Source: Chthonomonadales bacterium
GTDB lineage: Bacteria; Armatimonadota; Chthonomonadetes; Chthonomonadales; CAJBBX01
Assembly (NCBI GenBank): GCA_020849275.1
Contig: JADLGO010000044.1
Span: 1 to 64,000, forward strand
Length of the DNA: 64,000 nt
Direction: 5' to 3'
Position 1 is the stretch's first letter, and each line of letters starts with the position of its first letter. The translations under genes and the position numbers were made by a program. A model generated the notes under the pieces. That model was not told the DNA's origin. It searched no databases and worked only from the letters and a program-made list of their open reading frames with translations. Of the stretch, positions 35,843 to 44,940 are shown piece by piece.

Positions 35843-36702
35843 TGGGCGACGCCGGGCGGGAGGACCCCGTCCCGATGACCGACTTCCTCTCGTCGCTGGC
35901 GGCGCGGACGCTCGGCGTCGCCCGCACCGCGCGGCCGCGCCTGCCCTCGCGGTTCGAGGGGGCGGAGTCCTGGCCCGCCGAGATCGCGGCGGCGGGAGCG
36001 CCCGCGCCGCCGCCCGATCCGCGCCCGCTCACCGTGGAGTGGGCCCACGCCGCTCCCGGGCGGCCGGAGGCTCCGGCCCGTCCCGCGGCCGAGCCGCCGG
36101 CCGCCCAACCCGCGCCTCGCGTTGGTCCGCACGAGCCTCTGGCGACGCCGCCTCCCGCGCCCGCGCCGCCGTCCCGCCCGGCCTCACGCTCGGCAACGGA
36201 GCCCGTCCCGTTGGCCCGCGCCCCTGCGCGCCGCCATCGCGGCGAGGTGAGCCCGGCCCGGCCGGCCCCGCCCGCTCCTCCCGCCGCCCGTGAGCCGGCC
36301 GTTTCGCCGCCAGCGCCGGGCGCGGCGTCGGCGCCGCCGGCCCGGCCCGCAGCGCTCCCCGAGCCCGTGCCGGAAGCCGCCGCCAAAGCGCCAGTCGCCC
36401 CTCCATCGGCAGAGGTGACGGCCCTGCCGCTCGCGCGCCCGGCGGCGCTCCAGCCGTCGGGCAGGGACGAGCGCGGCGAAGCGAGCCCCCACGAGTTCGG
36501 CCGAGCCGTTCACGGCGCTCCGCCGTCGCACGCCGCGCGCCGCCATCCGGTGCGCGGCTCGGCTTCCGTTGTGCAGGTCACCATCGAACGGATCGAGGTA
36601 CGAGTGGCGCCGGAGCCCGCCGGCGCGCCCGCGCCGCCACGTCCGGCGCCGGCCCTCTCGCTGGACGAGTACCTCCGGCAGCGCGGCGGGGACGCGCAAT
36701 GA
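35842..36702 (+). CDS. Pro/Ala-rich eCIS-associated linker protein
   Basis: The 286-residue protein has two short conserved ends and a disordered middle. Near the N-terminus TDFLSSLAARTLGVARTARP and then RLPSRFEG are seen at the same place in eCIS loci I recall. Residues about 50-230 are mostly Pro, Ala, Arg and Glu. The C-terminus VVQVTIERIEVRVAP followed by PALSLDEYLRQRGG is a short strand-helix tail also conserved in such loci. It could be an adaptor, a baseplate or tail-end linker, or a flexible tether; no enzymatic domain is visible. The ATG at 35842 overlaps the previous stop. A start at 35875 (MTDFL) is also possible. Confidence 0.6.
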   Translation: MGDAGREDPVPMTDFLSSLAARTLGVARTARPRLPSRFEGAESWPAEIAAAGAPAPPPDPRPLTVEWAHAAPGRPEAPARPAAEPPAAQPAPRVGPHEPLATPPPAPAPPSRPASRSATEPVPLARAPARRHRGEVSPARPAPPAPPAAREPAVSPPAPGAASAPPARPAALPEPVPEAAAKAPVAPPSAEVTALPLARPAALQPSGRDERGEASPHEFGRAVHGAPPSHAARRHPVRGSASVVQVTIERIEVRVAPEPAGAPAPPRPAPALSLDEYLRQRGGDAQ

Positions 36703-37934
36703 GCAACTACCTGGCGGTGGCGGCCGCGACGGCCACGCTCAACCGCACGCTGCAGGCCGCCATCGGGGTCGTGCAGAACGCGACCGTCACCATGGTGCGC
36801 CCTGACTCACCGCAGGGCGCCGCCGGTCCGCGCGTCAACATCTTTCTGTACCAGGTGACCCCGAACGCGGCCCGGCGCGGCGAGGACCTGCCCACGCGCA
36901 CCAGCGCCGGAGTCGCGGTGCGTCGGCCCGTGGCGGCCATCGACCTTCACTACCTGCTGAGCTTCTACGGCGAGGAGTCGCAGCTCGAGCCACAGCGCCT
37001 GTTGGGCGCCGCCGTGGCCGCGCTGCACGCCCGCCCGGTGCTTACGCGGCAGGCCGTGCGCGACACCGTGGCCGACAGCACGTTCGCCATGGTCGCTCAG
37101 GCGGACCTGGCCGACTCCGCCGAGCTGATCAAGCTTGCGCCGGCGCCGCTCACGCTCGAGGACCTCTCGCGGCTCTGGGCGGTCTTTTACCAGACGCCCT
37201 ATGCGCTCTCGACCGCCTACGTCGCCTCGGTGGTGTTCCTGGAGTCCGCCGAGACGGTGCGCCCCGCCCCGCCGGTGCTGGCGGGCGAGACGCACGTCGT
37301 GCCCTACCGCCGGCCGGTGATCGACTCCGTGGCCGCCGCGGCGGACCCGGCGCTGCCCATTCTGCCCGGCGCGGCCGTGGCGCTGCGCGGCCGCAGCCTG
37401 CGCGGCGACATGACGGAGTTGCTGCTCGGCGGCATCTCCGTAGCGCCGGCGGCGGACCGCATCGCGGACACGCGCGTGGAGGCCGACCTGCCTGACCTGC
37501 CGGCCGGCGTTCACGGTGCGCAAGTGGTGCATGCTATCGCCTTCGGCGATCCGCCGGAGCCGCGCCGCGCCACGCCGTCTAACGTGGCCGCATTCGTGCT
37601 GCATCCCGTGATCGCGCGTCGGGCGGACGACCCATCGGCCTACGACATCACGCTCAACGCTTCGGGCGGCTCACCCACACCGGACTCGATGACGGTGCGC
37701 GTGACGCCGGCCGTGGCCGCGGGCCAGCGTGCGCAGATCGAGCTGATGCGCGGCGCGGCGGTCGAGCGCGTCGTCCAGGCGCCGACCGTGACCATGCCGA
37801 CTGGCACGCTGACCTTCCCGCTGGCCGGCGTGCCGGCCGGAAGCTACCTGGTGCGCGTGCGCGTTGACGGCGCCGAGAGCCCGTTCGAGGTGGATGGCGC
37901 GGGCCTGCCGGTGGCGCCGGAGGTTGCGTGGTGA
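36699..37934 (+). CDS. DUF4255/Pvc16-like tube-terminator protein (Cis16-like)
   Basis: The 411-residue protein starts SNYLAVAAATATLNRTLQAA and GPRVNIFLYQVTPNAARRGE, then PVAAIDLHYLLSFYGEES: the DUF4255 (Pvc16 N-terminal) domain, residues about 5-190. The C-terminal 200 residues are two beta-sandwich-like repeats, with IDSVAAAADPALPILPG and later PVIARRADDPSAYDITLN. In Afp and PVC the matching protein caps the distal end of the tube and sheath. It overlaps the preceding gene (ATGA), and its TGA is within the GTGA start of the ATPase. Confidence 0.88.
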   Translation: MSNYLAVAAATATLNRTLQAAIGVVQNATVTMVRPDSPQGAAGPRVNIFLYQVTPNAARRGEDLPTRTSAGVAVRRPVAAIDLHYLLSFYGEESQLEPQRLLGAAVAALHARPVLTRQAVRDTVADSTFAMVAQADLADSAELIKLAPAPLTLEDLSRLWAVFYQTPYALSTAYVASVVFLESAETVRPAPPVLAGETHVVPYRRPVIDSVAAAADPALPILPGAAVALRGRSLRGDMTELLLGGISVAPAADRIADTRVEADLPDLPAGVHGAQVVHAIAFGDPPEPRRATPSNVAAFVLHPVIARRADDPSAYDITLNASGGSPTPDSMTVRVTPAVAAGQRAQIELMRGAAVERVVQAPTVTMPTGTLTFPLAGVPAGSYLVRVRVDGAESPFEVDGAGLPVAPEVAW

Positions 37935-39898
37935 GCGCCGTAGCGCACGAGGCGGCATGGGCCCGCGCCAACCAGACCTACCTGAGCGCCTGTTTCGACG
38001 AGCTGCGTGTTCTGCTCGAACACCGCTGCGCCGACTCCGCCGCCGCGATGGCGGCCATCGAGGCCAGCGGGCACGCCACGCGTCGCGCGGCCGGCGAGAT
38101 GCCGCGTCCGCCCGCCCTCGATCGGCTCTGCGAGGCGTTCGGGCTCACCGGCTTCGAGCGCGCCGTTGTTGTCCTCTGCGCCGGCATGGCCATGCGCTCC
38201 GAGATGGCGGAGGTGTGCGCGCGGCACGGCGCGCGCGGGGGGCGACCCACGCTCGGCTTCGCGCTGGCCGCCCTGCCAGACGCCCACTGGAGCGCACTCG
38301 CGCCGGACGCGCCGCTGCGCTACTGGCGCCTGGTGGAGCTGGACCCCGGCCCCATGCTCACCGAGCGGCCGATGCGCCTTGACGAGCGTGTGCTGCACTT
38401 CCTGGCCGGAGTCGAGAGCCTGGACGAGCGCCTGCAGGGGCTGGTGCAGCCCGCGCCGTCCGCCGGGGACCTCGCCGCCACGCGCCAGGCACTCGCGGAG
38501 CGGATCGCCGCGCTCTGGGGCTCTCTGGAGCCCGGCCGGGCGTGGCCGCCAGTGCAACTCTGCGGGGGCGACGGCGACGCGCGAAGGCGCGTTGCCGCAG
38601 CTGCCTGCGCGAGCCTGGGCGTTGGCCTCTCCCTGCTCCCCTCGGCGGCCGTGCCGCGCGCCGCCGCCGAGCGCGACGAGATGGCGCGCCTCTGGAACCG
38701 CGAGGCGGCCCTGCGCGAGACGGCCCTCCTGCTGGAGTGCGCCGACGAGGACACGGCCGACGGCACGGCCGCCGTGGCGGATCTGGCCGGCCGCCTTCAG
38801 GGAGCGGTGCTCCTCGGCGCTGGCGAGCCGCTGAGCGCGCCGGGCCTTGCGGCCGTGCGCCTGGATGTGGAGCCGCTGCAGCCATGCGAGCAGCGCGCGC
38901 TGTGGGAGCGCGCGCTGGGGCCGCTCGCCGCGCGGCTAGACGGGCACCTGGGGCGACTGGCGGCGCAGTTCCGGCTCACCGAGCCGGACATCCTGGGCGC
39001 CAGCGCCGCGGCCGCACCGGCCTGGCTGTCGCCTCAGGCCGCGGCCGACGCCGCCTGGGAGGCCTGCCGCGCCCAGGCCCGGCCGCGAGTCGACCGGCTC
39101 GCCGAGCGCGTCGTCTCGCCTGCTGGGTGGGACGACCTGGTGCTGCCGCAGCCCCAGAGGGAGACCCTGCGCGACATCGCCGCGCACGTGCGTAACCGCG
39201 CGCGGGTCTACCAGGACTGGGGCTTCGAGCGACGCGGCGCGCGCGGCCTGGGCATCAGCGCCCTGTTCGCCGGGCCGAGTGGCACCGGCAAAACGATGGC
39301 CGCCGAGGTGCTGGCCAACGATCTGCGGCTCGACCTCTATCGCATTGACCTGAGCCGCGTCGTGAGCAAATACATCGGAGAGACAGAGAAGAACCTGAGT
39401 CGCGTCTTCGACGCCGCCGAGGCCGGCGGGGCCGTTCTCCTCTTTGACGAAGCCGACGCGCTGTTCGGCAAGCGCACCGAGGTGCGCGACAGCCACGATC
39501 GCTACGCGAATATTGAGGTCAGCTATCTACTGCAGCGCATGGAGTGCTATCGCGGCCTGGCGGTGCTCACCACGAACATGAAGGCCGCGCTGGACCCGGC
39601 CTTTCTGCGGCGCATTCGCTTCGTGGTTCAGTTCCCGTTCCCGGACGCCTCGGCGCGCGCGCGGATCTGGCGCCGCGCCTTCCCGGACGCCGTGCCGCGC
39701 GAGGGCCTCGAGCCGGAGCGCCTCGCGCAACTCAACGTGCCCGGAGGCAGCATTCGCAACATGGCGCTGCACGCCGCGTTCCTTGCGGCCGAGGCTGGCG
39801 GGCCGGTCCGCATGGCGCACCTGCTGCGCGCGGCCCGCGCCGAGTATGGCAAGCTGGAGCGCTCCCTCACCGAGCCCGAGGTGCGTGGATGGACGTGA
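37931..39898 (+). CDS. eCIS AAA+ ATPase (Cis15-like)
   Basis: The 655-residue protein has a long N-terminal region (residues about 1-390) with a helical part ([20 protein letters not shown]) and a degenerate ATPase-like half, followed by an active AAA+ domain. Walker A GPSGTGKT is near residue 447, Walker [15 protein letters not shown] near 500, sensor 1 [11 protein letters not shown] near 540 and an arginine-finger region [14 protein letters not shown] near 558. This resembles Afp15/Pvc15, the ATPase proposed to load cargo or assist assembly of eCIS. GTG at 37931 (GTGA overlap with the previous stop) is preferred over GTG at 37928. It overlaps the small gene that follows by 10 bases. Confidence 0.93.
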   Translation: MSAVAHEAAWARANQTYLSACFDELRVLLEHRCADSAAAMAAIEASGHATRRAAGEMPRPPALDRLCEAFGLTGFERAVVVLCAGMAMRSEMAEVCARHGARGGRPTLGFALAALPDAHWSALAPDAPLRYWRLVELDPGPMLTERPMRLDERVLHFLAGVESLDERLQGLVQPAPSAGDLAATRQALAERIAALWGSLEPGRAWPPVQLCGGDGDARRRVAAAACASLGVGLSLLPSAAVPRAAAERDEMARLWNREAALRETALLLECADEDTADGTAAVADLAGRLQGAVLLGAGEPLSAPGLAAVRLDVEPLQPCEQRALWERALGPLAARLDGHLGRLAAQFRLTEPDILGASAAAAPAWLSPQAAADAAWEACRAQARPRVDRLAERVVSPAGWDDLVLPQPQRETLRDIAAHVRNRARVYQDWGFERRGARGLGISALFAGPSGTGKTMAAEVLANDLRLDLYRIDLSRVVSKYIGETEKNLSRVFDAAEAGGAVLLFDEADALFGKRTEVRDSHDRYANIEVSYLLQRMECYRGLAVLTTNMKAALDPAFLRRIRFVVQFPFPDASARARIWRRAFPDAVPREGLEPERLAQLNVPGGSIRNMALHAAFLAAEAGGPVRMAHLLRAARAEYGKLERSLTEPEVRGWT

Positions 39899-40185
39899 CG
39901 CCCGCCGACGTGCACCTCGCCATCGGCCGCCTGGTCCTGCACGGCGTCGCTCCCGCCGATGCCGCCCGCCTGGGCGCTGCGATGGAGCGCGAGCTGCAGC
40001 GCCTGCTGGAGACGCGGGGCCTTCCGTCGGGCCTGGCGCGTGGGGCGTCGCTCGACGAGGGCGAGGTCTGCGTGCCCGCGGGCGCCGGGCCGGAGGAGGC
40101 CGGGCGCGCGGCCGCCGGCGCAGTCTACCGCCGGCTCGGCTCGGCGCGGGCCGCTCCGGGCCGGCCAGGGGACTCGGGGCGATGA
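39889..40185 (+). CDS. Small eCIS-associated protein (98 aa)
   Basis: The protein starts [20 protein letters not shown] and has a helical 40-residue N-terminal part (ARLGAAMERELQRLLETRG) followed by a Gly/Ala/Arg-rich tail with GPEEAGRAAAGAVYRRLG. It is overlapped on both sides (10 bases with the ATPase; ATGA with the next gene). Small proteins of this kind occur at this place in many eCIS loci, but I know no function. A chaperone or adaptor for the large protein that follows is an inference from position. Confidence 0.65.
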   Translation: MDVTPADVHLAIGRLVLHGVAPADAARLGAAMERELQRLLETRGLPSGLARGASLDEGEVCVPAGAGPEEAGRAAAGAVYRRLGSARAAPGRPGDSGR

Positions 40186-43100
40186 GCACCGCGACGCACA
40201 CTCAAGCGCCTCCGATGGTGGCCCACGACAGCGCGCCGGCGCCCGCATCGAGCGGCCTTGCCCGCCCGTCCGATTCGCGCCGCCTGCCGCGCGCGCTGCG
40301 TGCCGCGCCGGGCGCACTGCAGGCCCGGCTCCTCGTGGGGCCGACCGATGGCCCGTTCGAACGCGATGCGGAGCGGTTGGCGGACCTGGTGACCGATGGC
40401 CGCGCGCCAGCGCCCCCGGCCGGCGGCGAGGCGCCGGCGGCCGAGTCGGGGCCGCCGCTGCGAGCGAGCGCGGTGGAGGGCGCCACCCCGGCGGCCACCC
40501 CCATCGTGGCCGCTGCCCTCGGCCGTGCCGGGCCGGGCTCGCCGTTGCCGTCCGCCGACCGCGCGGACTTCGAGGAGCGGCTTGGCCACGACTTCGCGGC
40601 GGTGCGCGTGCACGCCGACGAGCCCGCCGCCGAGGCCGCCTGCGGCCTGCGAGCCCACGCCTTCGCCCGTGGCAGCGACATCTACTTCGCGCGCGGGGCC
40701 TACCGGCCGCACACGCACGCCGGCCGCCACCTGATCGCCCACGAGCTCGCGCACGTCATTCAGCAGCGCCCGCAGGTGATCGCGCGGCAGCCGGTGGAGG
40801 CGCCCGCGCCCCAGGCGCCCGACGCCTCCGCGGACCCGACGAGCGCGGCGGCCGCGGAGATCGCGGACATGCTTCGCGCCGATCCTTCCGATGCCGCGGG
40901 GGAGGCGAGGGGCCGACTGAACGCGCTGGAGCCCGCGTCACGCACCGCCGTGATCGCGCGGGTGCGTCTGATGCTGGGCCCACGTCAGCGTGCCGGCCTG
41001 GCCGCCCTCCTCTCGGAGCCGGGCGCGCGGCCAGGCGCGCGGGCCCCCTCGCAGCCCTCCCCGCCGACGCCACCGGAGCCCGCGCCGCGCCACGGCGGCG
41101 CGCCGGCCTCACCGGCGTCCGCGCCCCAAGCGCCCCCGCCGCCCGCGCCTGCCCCCGCCGAGGCTCCGACGGCACGCGGCGAGCAGCCCCCCGCCGCGCA
41201 GGGCCAGATGCGCGAGGCCGGCGGGCGAGCGGTCGCGGAGCGTGGCCAGGCGGTGGCCGAGGCGCGGGGCGCGGCCGCCAGGAGCGTAGATCAGGCGGCG
41301 CGCGGAGACGCCCCCGCGTCGGAGGCGCCTCCGGAGGGGGCCGGCGAGCTGCCGGCGCTGGCCTCGCTGCTCGCGCCGATCCCGGAGCCACCGGCCGCGT
41401 CTGGCGGCGATCCGGGTGCGGCCGCGGCCGCGACCCAAGGCGCGTTCGTGGCGCCCTTCGACAGCGACACGGCGGTTGCGACCGAGCCGTTCGGCGCGCC
41501 GGGGCCGGGCACAACGTTCATCGGAAGCCCGTTCGGCCCGGCCGATCCCGTGCTCGCCAGCGGACCTGGCGCCGCGACCCCGGGCGCCTTCCTCGCGCCG
41601 GAGCCCGCGCCGCCCGCCGACGTGCAGGGCCTGATGGCGGCCATCGCCGAGGCGCCGCAGGCCGCGCGGGAGCAGGTCCAGGCCGCCTCCACCGCCGCGC
41701 GGCGCCGCGTGCTGGCGCGCGGGGAAGCCCTGATCGCAGCGGTGCGCGCGCAGGTCGGCGCCGCCCGGCAGGCGCTCGGCGCCGCGTTCAGCACGCGCCG
41801 GGTGGAGCTGGAGGCCGGCATCACGACGGCGGAGAGCGGCATTGCCACGGAGCGAACGAACCGCCGCAACGAGGCGGCGACGCGCGGGCAGACCTGTCGC
41901 GACACCGTGAGTGGGCTCTTCCGTGACCATCGCACCACCATCGAGACGGCCGTCCGCGACAAGAAGACCGAGGCCGACGGTCTCCGCCAGCGGTACCAGG
42001 ATCGCGTGCACACTCGCACCGTCGAGCAGACGGCCGATGCGCGCCGCAAGGGCTCGACGCTGGCCGACGGTTACCCTTCCACCGAGCGAGGCGGGCGCCA
42101 GGCCGACGCCGCGCGCGGCGCGGCGGAGCGCACCGCCCGCGAGATGGAGGAGCGAGAGCCCGACGCCGTGGACGCCGTCGCCGAGATCCACGAGCCCGTG
42201 CCGGACCAGATACAGGAGAAGGGCGACGAGGCGCTCCGGGGCTACGACGACCGCCTGCCCGGTATGCTCGAGGAGATCGATCGCCACGTCGCCGACACAC
42301 AGGCGGCCATCGATTCCCTGGCAGACGGTGCGTCCACCAGCCTGCAGGCGCTCGCGGCGAGGTGGCGAGCGGATCTAGGCGCCGCGGAGTCCGCCGCCAT
42401 CGCGCGCGCCGAAGCCGTCGGTCCGCAGGCCGAGGCGCAGATCGGCGCCGGCATGGTCGGAGCGGCCGCCGGGATCGGCCGCACCACCGAACGCGCGATT
42501 GCGCCGCTCCAGGGCGTGGCCGACCAGGCGGTCGTCATCCTCGCCGCCGCCCCGGACCCCGACGCGGAACGCGCGCAGCGGTTCACCGATGGCGTCGTCA
42601 CCTTCATCGGGAACGCGGCGGGCGAGGCAGTCGCGGCGGTTCAACAGGCGGCGGCCGGGGCCGAGCAGCGCCTGGCCGGCGCGCAGCCCGCGGCCGCCCA
42701 GGGCCTGGCCGCGGTGCAGGCCGAGGCCGCCGGCGTGATCGCCAGCTCGGCACAGAGCGTGACCTCCGGAATAGCCGACCTGCTCGGCAGGCTGCGCGAG
42801 GGCGCCGGGCGGCAGACCACGCAGCTCGACACGGGCTGCACGGCGGCCGAGAACGACACCAGGACGCGCCTCGAGGAGGCCGTGCGTAAGGCGGACGAGG
42901 GCTTCGCAAGGCCGATCGCCGACGCCGAGACGAAGATCCGCGAGGCCGTCGACGAAGGGCTCGGCAAGAACGACGAGGCGCTCGGCTCGCTGGGCGCCAG
43001 CATGCGCGACGCCGCTAGCGACGCGGCGTGGGACTACGACCACCCCGTCCTCGCGACGCTGCGCGACATCGGCGAGATCGTGGCGGGAGTCATCGTCGGT

Positions 43101-44852
43101 GTGCTTCTGGTGCTGGCCGCCGTCGTCGTCGTGATCCTGCTGGCCAAGGCGGCCGTCGCCCTCCTGGTCGCGGCGGGCGTGTCGCTGGCGGTGGCGGAGA
43201 TCATCGTCGCGGTCGGACTGATCGCCTTCGCCGCCTATCAGGCGTATCAGGCGTATGAGGCCTACCGGGCGGCGGGCGAGTCGGGCGGCGGGGCCGCGGT
43301 GGAGGTGGCGCTCGACTTCACCGGCATCAACGACATGCGCCACTCCTTCACGCAGGAGGGCCTGACGCCCTTCGAGCGCGGCGAGAAGTTTGGCAAGGGC
43401 GCGGCCACGCTGGTGCTGCTGTTCGTCGGCGCGCGCCAGCTCGGCAAGCGGTTCCGTGGGCGCATGCCCGGCTCGCTGCCGAACCCTGCGAGGGCCACCG
43501 TGCCCGGCGAGCCGCTCCCGCCCGGCCCGCGCCCCGGCGGCCCTGCCCCGTCGCTCCCGGAGCCCGTGCCGGCTCGGCCAGCGGCCCTTCCGGCCGAGCC
43601 CGCGCCCGCGCCTCCGCGGCCGGCCCCTCCGCAGCCCGCGCCGAGCCCGGTGCCGCCCGAGCCGGCGCCCGCGCCGCGTCTCGCGCCGCCCGCGCCGCGG
43701 CCGTCGCCTGTCGCCGGCCCGCCCGAGGGCGGCCGGGTCATCCCGTTTCGCCGCCCTGCCCCTCCGGCGCTCGAGGCTCCACCTCCGGTCAGGCCCATGC
43801 CCGTCGAGCCGCCGGCCCGCTCCCCGGGCCGCGTGGTCGAGTTGCCGCGCCGACCTCAGGCGCCGCCGGCGTCGCCCGCGCCCGAGGGGGGCGCCAGGGT
43901 GATCGAGTTCCCGCGCGGGGGCCGACGGGGCGTGCCCACGGAGCCCACGCCGGCGGCTCCGGCCCAGGCGCCGCCTGTGGAGCACGCGGAGGCCGCGGGC
44001 GCCGAGGGCTACCGCCCGCGGCCCGTCCCGGCCGCGCCGGAGGGGGCGCGGCCGCCCACCGTGGCGTCGGCGGCGGGCGAGGGCGGCGGAAGCCGCCCGC
44101 CGGCCGGGGGCCGGCCGCGGCCCGTGGCGACGGAGCCCGCCCCGCCGCGCCGGCGCGGAGGCTCGCGAGGCCCGCGGCCGCCCGCCGGCGGGCGCGGGCG
44201 GGCGGGCGGCGCCCATCCCTCCGGGTCGGCGCCGCCTGAGGCGACGCCGCAGGCCCCGCCGCGGGTCGGCGCCCCGTCCGAGGCGCCACCCCCCGAGGCG
44301 GTTTCGCCGGCGCGCGGCCGCCCCGCCCCGGGCGGGCGCCCTCCGCCAGAGACCGTGGAGCAGTACGTGGCGCGCGGCGGAAAGATCACGAAGGTGGAAC
44401 CCCAGCCCACGCCCGAGCCCAGAATCACCGCGCAGCCCGCCGAGCGGCCGCCGGGCGCCGAGCTGAAGCCGTTGGGCGAAGGGCCGGCCGAGCGGGCCGT
44501 GCAGCCGACCACACCCTACCGAGCCGGCCTCACGGCGCCGCCCCGCCATCACGTGTTCCCGCAGTCGCAGCGGCCCTGGTTCGAGGCGCGCGGCTTTCGC
44601 GGGCCGCGCGACATCGACAACTACACGCTGGAGCTCCCAGAGGCCGAGCACCAGGCGATCCATGGGGGCGGCGACTATCGGCTGGGGCGCAGCACCGGCT
44701 TCGACTGGAACTCGCGCTTGATGAGCCGGCTCCGAGCCGCCGAGCGGGCGCAGGGGCGCCCGCTCACCTTCCGGCAGATCCTGCGGATCGCCCGGTTGGC
44801 GATGCGCGAGTTCGGTCTGGAGGGGCGCAAGTTCGTGAGGTACCGGGACTGA
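40182..44852 (+). CDS. DUF4157 (eCIS-core) protein with helical middle, membrane segments and C-terminal HNH-like nuclease domain
   Basis: The 1556-residue protein has these parts in order. Residues about 120-196 are DUF4157: LGHDFAAVRVHADEPAAEAA and the metalloprotease-like HELAH at 187-191. Residues about 270-420 are Pro/Ala-rich. About 480-950 are mostly Ala/Glu/Arg helices with repeated amphipathic stretches. About 956-1020 contain strongly hydrophobic segments (GVIVGVLLVLAAVVVVILLA, VSLAVAEIIVAVGLIAF). About 1096-1440 are Pro-rich linker. Residues about 1450-1556 look like an HNH/GHH-type toxin resembling DUF2380 (TIGR02269): RHHVFPQ at 1455-1461, IDNYTLELPEAEHQAIHGG with His 1490 and 1494, and DWN at 1508-1510. 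It has no signal peptide. It starts ATGA-overlapped with the small gene. Best reading: eCIS cargo, with nuclease warhead; immunity gene not seen. Confidence 0.85.
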   Translation: MSTATHTQAPPMVAHDSAPAPASSGLARPSDSRRLPRALRAAPGALQARLLVGPTDGPFERDAERLADLVTDGRAPAPPAGGEAPAAESGPPLRASAVEGATPAATPIVAAALGRAGPGSPLPSADRADFEERLGHDFAAVRVHADEPAAEAACGLRAHAFARGSDIYFARGAYRPHTHAGRHLIAHELAHVIQQRPQVIARQPVEAPAPQAPDASADPTSAAAAEIADMLRADPSDAAGEARGRLNALEPASRTAVIARVRLMLGPRQRAGLAALLSEPGARPGARAPSQPSPPTPPEPAPRHGGAPASPASAPQAPPPPAPAPAEAPTARGEQPPAAQGQMREAGGRAVAERGQAVAEARGAAARSVDQAARGDAPASEAPPEGAGELPALASLLAPIPEPPAASGGDPGAAAAATQGAFVAPFDSDTAVATEPFGAPGPGTTFIGSPFGPADPVLASGPGAATPGAFLAPEPAPPADVQGLMAAIAEAPQAAREQVQAASTAARRRVLARGEALIAAVRAQVGAARQALGAAFSTRRVELEAGITTAESGIATERTNRRNEAATRGQTCRDTVSGLFRDHRTTIETAVRDKKTEADGLRQRYQDRVHTRTVEQTADARRKGSTLADGYPSTERGGRQADAARGAAERTAREMEEREPDAVDAVAEIHEPVPDQIQEKGDEALRGYDDRLPGMLEEIDRHVADTQAAIDSLADGASTSLQALAARWRADLGAAESAAIARAEAVGPQAEAQIGAGMVGAAAGIGRTTERAIAPLQGVADQAVVILAAAPDPDAERAQRFTDGVVTFIGNAAGEAVAAVQQAAAGAEQRLAGAQPAAAQGLAAVQAEAAGVIASSAQSVTSGIADLLGRLREGAGRQTTQLDTGCTAAENDTRTRLEEAVRKADEGFARPIADAETKIREAVDEGLGKNDEALGSLGASMRDAASDAAWDYDHPVLATLRDIGEIVAGVIVGVLLVLAAVVVVILLAKAAVALLVAAGVSLAVAEIIVAVGLIAFAAYQAYQAYEAYRAAGESGGGAAVEVALDFTGINDMRHSFTQEGLTPFERGEKFGKGAATLVLLFVGARQLGKRFRGRMPGSLPNPARATVPGEPLPPGPRPGGPAPSLPEPVPARPAALPAEPAPAPPRPAPPQPAPSPVPPEPAPAPRLAPPAPRPSPVAGPPEGGRVIPFRRPAPPALEAPPPVRPMPVEPPARSPGRVVELPRRPQAPPASPAPEGGARVIEFPRGGRRGVPTEPTPAAPAQAPPVEHAEAAGAEGYRPRPVPAAPEGARPPTVASAAGEGGGSRPPAGGRPRPVATEPAPPRRRGGSRGPRPPAGGRGRAGGAHPSGSAPPEATPQAPPRVGAPSEAPPPEAVSPARGRPAPGGRPPPETVEQYVARGGKITKVEPQPTPEPRITAQPAERPPGAELKPLGEGPAERAVQPTTPYRAGLTAPPRHHVFPQSQRPWFEARGFRGPRDIDNYTLELPEAEHQAIHGGGDYRLGRSTGFDWNSRLMSRLRAAERAQGRPLTFRQILRIARLAMREFGLEGRKFVRYRD

Positions 44853-44940
44853 CAGATCTTTGCCGCTCGGGGCCGCTCGGACCCGTGGAGCCGCTGGAGG
44901 ATGACGTGAGCCGGAGACCGATGCAGGAGGACGGGCCGCG

